From: Candidatus Cryptobacteroides faecipullorum
GTDB taxonomy: Bacteria; Bacteroidota; Bacteroidia; Bacteroidales; UBA932
Assembly: GCA_017694885.1 (NCBI GenBank)
Contig: JADIMH010000006.1
Coordinates: forward strand, 62,001 to 126,000
Reading direction: 5' to 3'
Length of the DNA stretch: 64,000 nucleotides
Shown here: one piece after another, positions 61,107 to 64,000 of the stretch
How the letters are laid out: every line of letters begins with the position of its first letter
Position numbering within the stretch: position 1 is the first letter of the stretch
Notes under the pieces: model-generated
What the model was told of the DNA's origin: nothing
Databases searched by the model: none
The model's input: the letters and a program-made list of their open reading frames with translations, nothing else
Program-made: the position numbers and the translations under genes

Positions 61107-61218
61107 TCAGATAAAACGGTGATTTTGTCGTTGGACTCGTTCTTCATATCCTCATTACCTCTAAGGTAACTCCGGTATTCAGAACTTCGTCCGCCTGAAA
61201 ATCCCTCGTCTTATCTGA
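61107..61218 (+). ncRNA. Structured 3' element/terminator-like repeat after gyrB; longer relative of the element after ndk
   Basis: TCAGATAA ... TTATCTGA outer stem; inner GGTAA, GTTC/GAAC, GGAC/GTCC and GATTTT/AAAATC pairings; shares conserved blocks with 47263-47317. Confidence 0.6.
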
Positions 61219-61261
61219 CTTTAACATACTGAACAGAAAATAGTACTAAAATTTAAATATT

Positions 61262-62524
61262 ATGGATATTTTTGACAGAATAGCAAGAGATTCCGGCGGA
61301 CCTCTCGGCCAGTACAGACAGAAGGCGTTCGGATATTACATGTTTCCGAAGCTCGAAGGTGAGCTCGGCCCGCACATGAAGTTCAGAGGCAAGGAAGTCC
61401 TGAACTGGAGCCTGAACAACTATCTCGGTCTGGCGAACCATCCGGAAGTGAGAAAGACGGATGCCGAGGCTGCGGCCAAGTGGGGTCTCGCATACCCTAT
61501 GGGCAGCCGTATGATGACAGGCCATACTTCTCTCCATGAGAAATTCGAGAGGGAGCTTGCTGATTTCGAGAAGAAAGAGGATGCTTTCCTGTTCAACTTC
61601 GGCTACCAGGGAATCATATCGACCATAGATGCACTGATGGACAGGCATGATGTGATAGTCTATGATTCAGAGGCCCATGCCTGCCTTATCGACGGGGCAC
61701 GTCTGCACATGGGAAAGAGAATGACCTACCGTCACAACGATATAGAAAGCTGCGAGGCTACGCTCAAGCGGGCTACCAAACTTTGCGAGGAGACCGGAGG
61801 CGGCATACTCCTGATTACCGAGGGTGTATACGGTATGACCGGAGCATTGGGCAACCTTGACGAAATCGTGGCGCTCAAGAAAAAATACAAATTCAGGATA
61901 CTTATAGATGATGCGCACGGATTCGGTAATATGGGACCTACCGGCAGGGGTACATCGGAGCATTTCGGCGTGATGGACGAAGTTGACCTTTATATCGGTG
62001 CATATGCGAAATCCATGGCCAGCATCGGCGGTTTCGTGGCAGGACCTAAGGTCATCATCGACTATCTCCGCTACAATCTCCGTTCCCAGATCTACGCGAA
62101 ATCCCTCCCGATGGCTTTCGTTGAGGGCGGTCTCAAACGGCTTGAGATCATCCGCAGTGCCGAAGGCGATGAGCTCCGCAAGAAGCTGTTTACCATCACA
62201 CGTACCCTTCAGGACGGTTTCCGCAACCTGGGTTTCGACATCGGGCCGGCACAGGCATGCGTCACTCCGGTGGCTATCAAGGGCGGTGTCGGACAGGCTA
62301 CCCGCATGGCTGTGGATCTGCGTGAGAACTACGGGATTTTCTGCTCTATCGTGGTCTATCCTGTCATTCCTAAGGGTATGGTTATTTTCCGCATCATATC
62401 TACGGCGGCCCATTCCATGGAAGATGTCGAATACACTCTGAAAGCTTTCACCGAGATGCGTGACAAGCTCAACAGGGGAGAGTATGACGGGGATGATGTT
62501 ATAGATATGGCAGACAAAGACTGA
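61262..62524 (+). CDS. PLP-dependent alpha-oxoamine synthase, serine palmitoyltransferase-like
   Basis: WSLNNYLGLANHPEVRK, GSRMMTGHTSLHEKFERELADF, DDAHGFGNMGPTGRGTSEHF, AYAKSMASIGGFVAG. Confidence 0.82.
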   Translation: MDIFDRIARDSGGPLGQYRQKAFGYYMFPKLEGELGPHMKFRGKEVLNWSLNNYLGLANHPEVRKTDAEAAAKWGLAYPMGSRMMTGHTSLHEKFERELADFEKKEDAFLFNFGYQGIISTIDALMDRHDVIVYDSEAHACLIDGARLHMGKRMTYRHNDIESCEATLKRATKLCEETGGGILLITEGVYGMTGALGNLDEIVALKKKYKFRILIDDAHGFGNMGPTGRGTSEHFGVMDEVDLYIGAYAKSMASIGGFVAGPKVIIDYLRYNLRSQIYAKSLPMAFVEGGLKRLEIIRSAEGDELRKKLFTITRTLQDGFRNLGFDIGPAQACVTPVAIKGGVGQATRMAVDLRENYGIFCSIVVYPVIPKGMVIFRIISTAAHSMEDVEYTLKAFTEMRDKLNRGEYDGDDVIDMADKD

Positions 62525-62526
62525 TT

Positions 62527-63354
62527 ATGAAAAGAGATTACTTTAAAGATAAAGTAATGATTATAACGGGAGCCAGCTCGGGAATCGGGTTGGCTTCTGC
62601 CAAATTATTCGCATCGCTCGGCGCAAAGCTGGCTCTGGCGGCAAGGTCGGAGGACAAACTGCAGGCCCTGGCGGCGCAGATTTCCAGGAATCCTGAGGAT
62701 GACATTCTGTGCGTGAAGACGGACGTTTCTGTTGAGGAAGACTGTAAGAAGTTGATCAACAAGACTGTAGAAAAATTCGGACGGATAGATATCCTGGTCA
62801 ATAATGCCGGGCTTTCGATGAGGGCAATGTTCAGGGATCTGGATCTGTCGGTAATCAGAACGCTCATGGATGTGAACTTCTGGGGAACAGTATATTGTAC
62901 GAAATATGCTTTGCCTTATCTTCTGCATGCCAAAGGGTCGGTAGTGGGAGTGATTTCCATCGCCGGATTCGCGGGCCTTCCGGGCAGGACGGGATACTCG
63001 TCTTCCAAGTATGCTATCAGGGGATTCCTTGATACCTTGAGGATAGAGCATCTGTACGACGGCTTGCATGTGATGGTTTTCGCTCCGGGATTCACCGCCT
63101 CCAACGTCCGCAACGCGGCCCTTACGGCCGACGGACACCAACAGGGCAAGACCCCGAGGGATGAAGGCAAGATGATGACTGCCGAAAAAGTGGCGGAATA
63201 TATGGCCAAAGGTCTGGTGGAACGCAAGTCGGAAATGATACTGACTCCGATAGGAAAACTTACGGTTTTCATGCACAATATACTTCCGCGTTTGACGGAC
63301 AGGCTGGAATTCAGCTATATGGCCAAGGAACCAGACAGTCCTTTCCATAAATGA
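62527..63354 (+). CDS. Short-chain dehydrogenase/reductase
   Basis: VMIITGASSGIGLASAKLFA, LVNNAGLSMRAMF, SIAGFAGLPGRTGYSSSKYAIRGF (YxxxK). Confidence 0.92.
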   Translation: MKRDYFKDKVMIITGASSGIGLASAKLFASLGAKLALAARSEDKLQALAAQISRNPEDDILCVKTDVSVEEDCKKLINKTVEKFGRIDILVNNAGLSMRAMFRDLDLSVIRTLMDVNFWGTVYCTKYALPYLLHAKGSVVGVISIAGFAGLPGRTGYSSSKYAIRGFLDTLRIEHLYDGLHVMVFAPGFTASNVRNAALTADGHQQGKTPRDEGKMMTAEKVAEYMAKGLVERKSEMILTPIGKLTVFMHNILPRLTDRLEFSYMAKEPDSPFHK

Positions 63355-63362
63355 TTTAGACG

Positions 63363-64000
63363 ATGTCTATGCCGAATAACCTTACACCCGGTACGGCCGG
63401 AGAAATATTCCTTTACCAGGATAGCAGGAAATCCGGGTCGGTGCACCGTTTTGTCGTGACTCTGACAATGCACATCCACAGGACGCAGCTCGAGAAGACC
63501 CTGGATGAACTCATGCCGAGGTTTCCGCAGTTCGCTGCCGGCATCAGGAAAGAAGGCCAGAAACTCGTGTTTTTCCCGTTGACGGCTAAAGTCCCTGTTT
63601 TCCGGTCTTCGGAAGATTTTGCTTCGGACAGGCTGCCAGACATAGGCAGCAAGGAACTGGGGGGATACCTGTTCCGTATTTCATATTCGCAGAAGACGAT
63701 ATTCTTTGACTGGCATCTTTCCCTTTCAGACGGGAAAGGAATGCTCGAGTTCATAAAGTCCGTAATATTCAGGTATATCGAAATGAGCGGTTTTCCGGTG
63801 AAAAATGACGGTACCGTAAAGGAACCTGATGAACCGGCAAATGCGATAGAGGGCGCAGATCCGTATGAAAGACTTGATGACATACCTGCTTCCAGGCCGG
63901 TGTGGTATATGGATGCCAAAGCGTTCAACGCTCCCAAGCCGGACGATGCTGTATCTTCAGGACTGGTGTATGTCCGTCAGATAAGAGTACCTGTATCCAA
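63363..64000 (+). CDS. Partial ORF running off the window: condensation/acyltransferase-like protein
   Basis: Open frame from ATG 63363 (MSMPNNLTPGTAGEIFLYQDSRKSGSVHRFVVTLTMHIHRTQLEKTLDELMPRFPQFAAGIR...FDWHLSLSDGKGMLEFIKSV), not in the ORF track because it has no stop in the window. Confidence 0.6.
   Translation, partial: MSMPNNLTPGTAGEIFLYQDSRKSGSVHRFVVTLTMHIHRTQLEKTLDELMPRFPQFAAGIRKEGQKLVFFPLTAKVPVFRSSEDFASDRLPDIGSKELGGYLFRISYSQKTIFFDWHLSLSDGKGMLEFIKSVIFRYIEMSGFPVKNDGTVKEPDEPANAIEGADPYERLDDIPASRPVWYMDAKAFNAPKPDDAVSSGLVYVRQIRVPVS

Overview
This window looks like a chromosomal segment from a member of the Bacteroidales (Bacteroidota). Protein families, TAnnTTTG promoter-like boxes and a Bat operon all fit that reading. 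Most of it is dense housekeeping sequence: tRNA-Leu, hpf, a Xer recombinase, a CCA-adding enzyme, aroK, parC, era, an RluB-like gene, tonB/exbD/exbB, truA, a MoxR/Bat operon, nnrD, glyA, ppdK, phoH, folC, an alpha-2-macroglobulin, a phosphohexomutase, ndk, nth, an ftsE-like ABC ATPase, gyrB and a lipid-synthesis-like cluster at the right edge. No CRISPR array, prophage or intact transposon was found. The signals most worth following up are: (i) two related structured elements just 3' of ndk and gyrB; (ii) a roughly 900-bp non-coding region (47.3-48.2 kb) full of hairpins, including a 116-bp inverted-repeat element whose mismatches become G.U pairs on the minus strand; (iii) a shikimate kinase fused to a type I restriction HsdR-N-like PD-(D/E)XK domain; (iv) a BatD-BatE fusion with an internal signal-peptide-like segment; (v) a fimbrillin-like gene split by a single in-frame TAG; (vi) a serine-palmitoyltransferase-like enzyme, an SDR and a condensation/acyltransferase-like gene in tandem; (vii) a truncated PurL-like protein. 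All calls come from reading the sequence and translations by eye. No database search or folding calculation was run.
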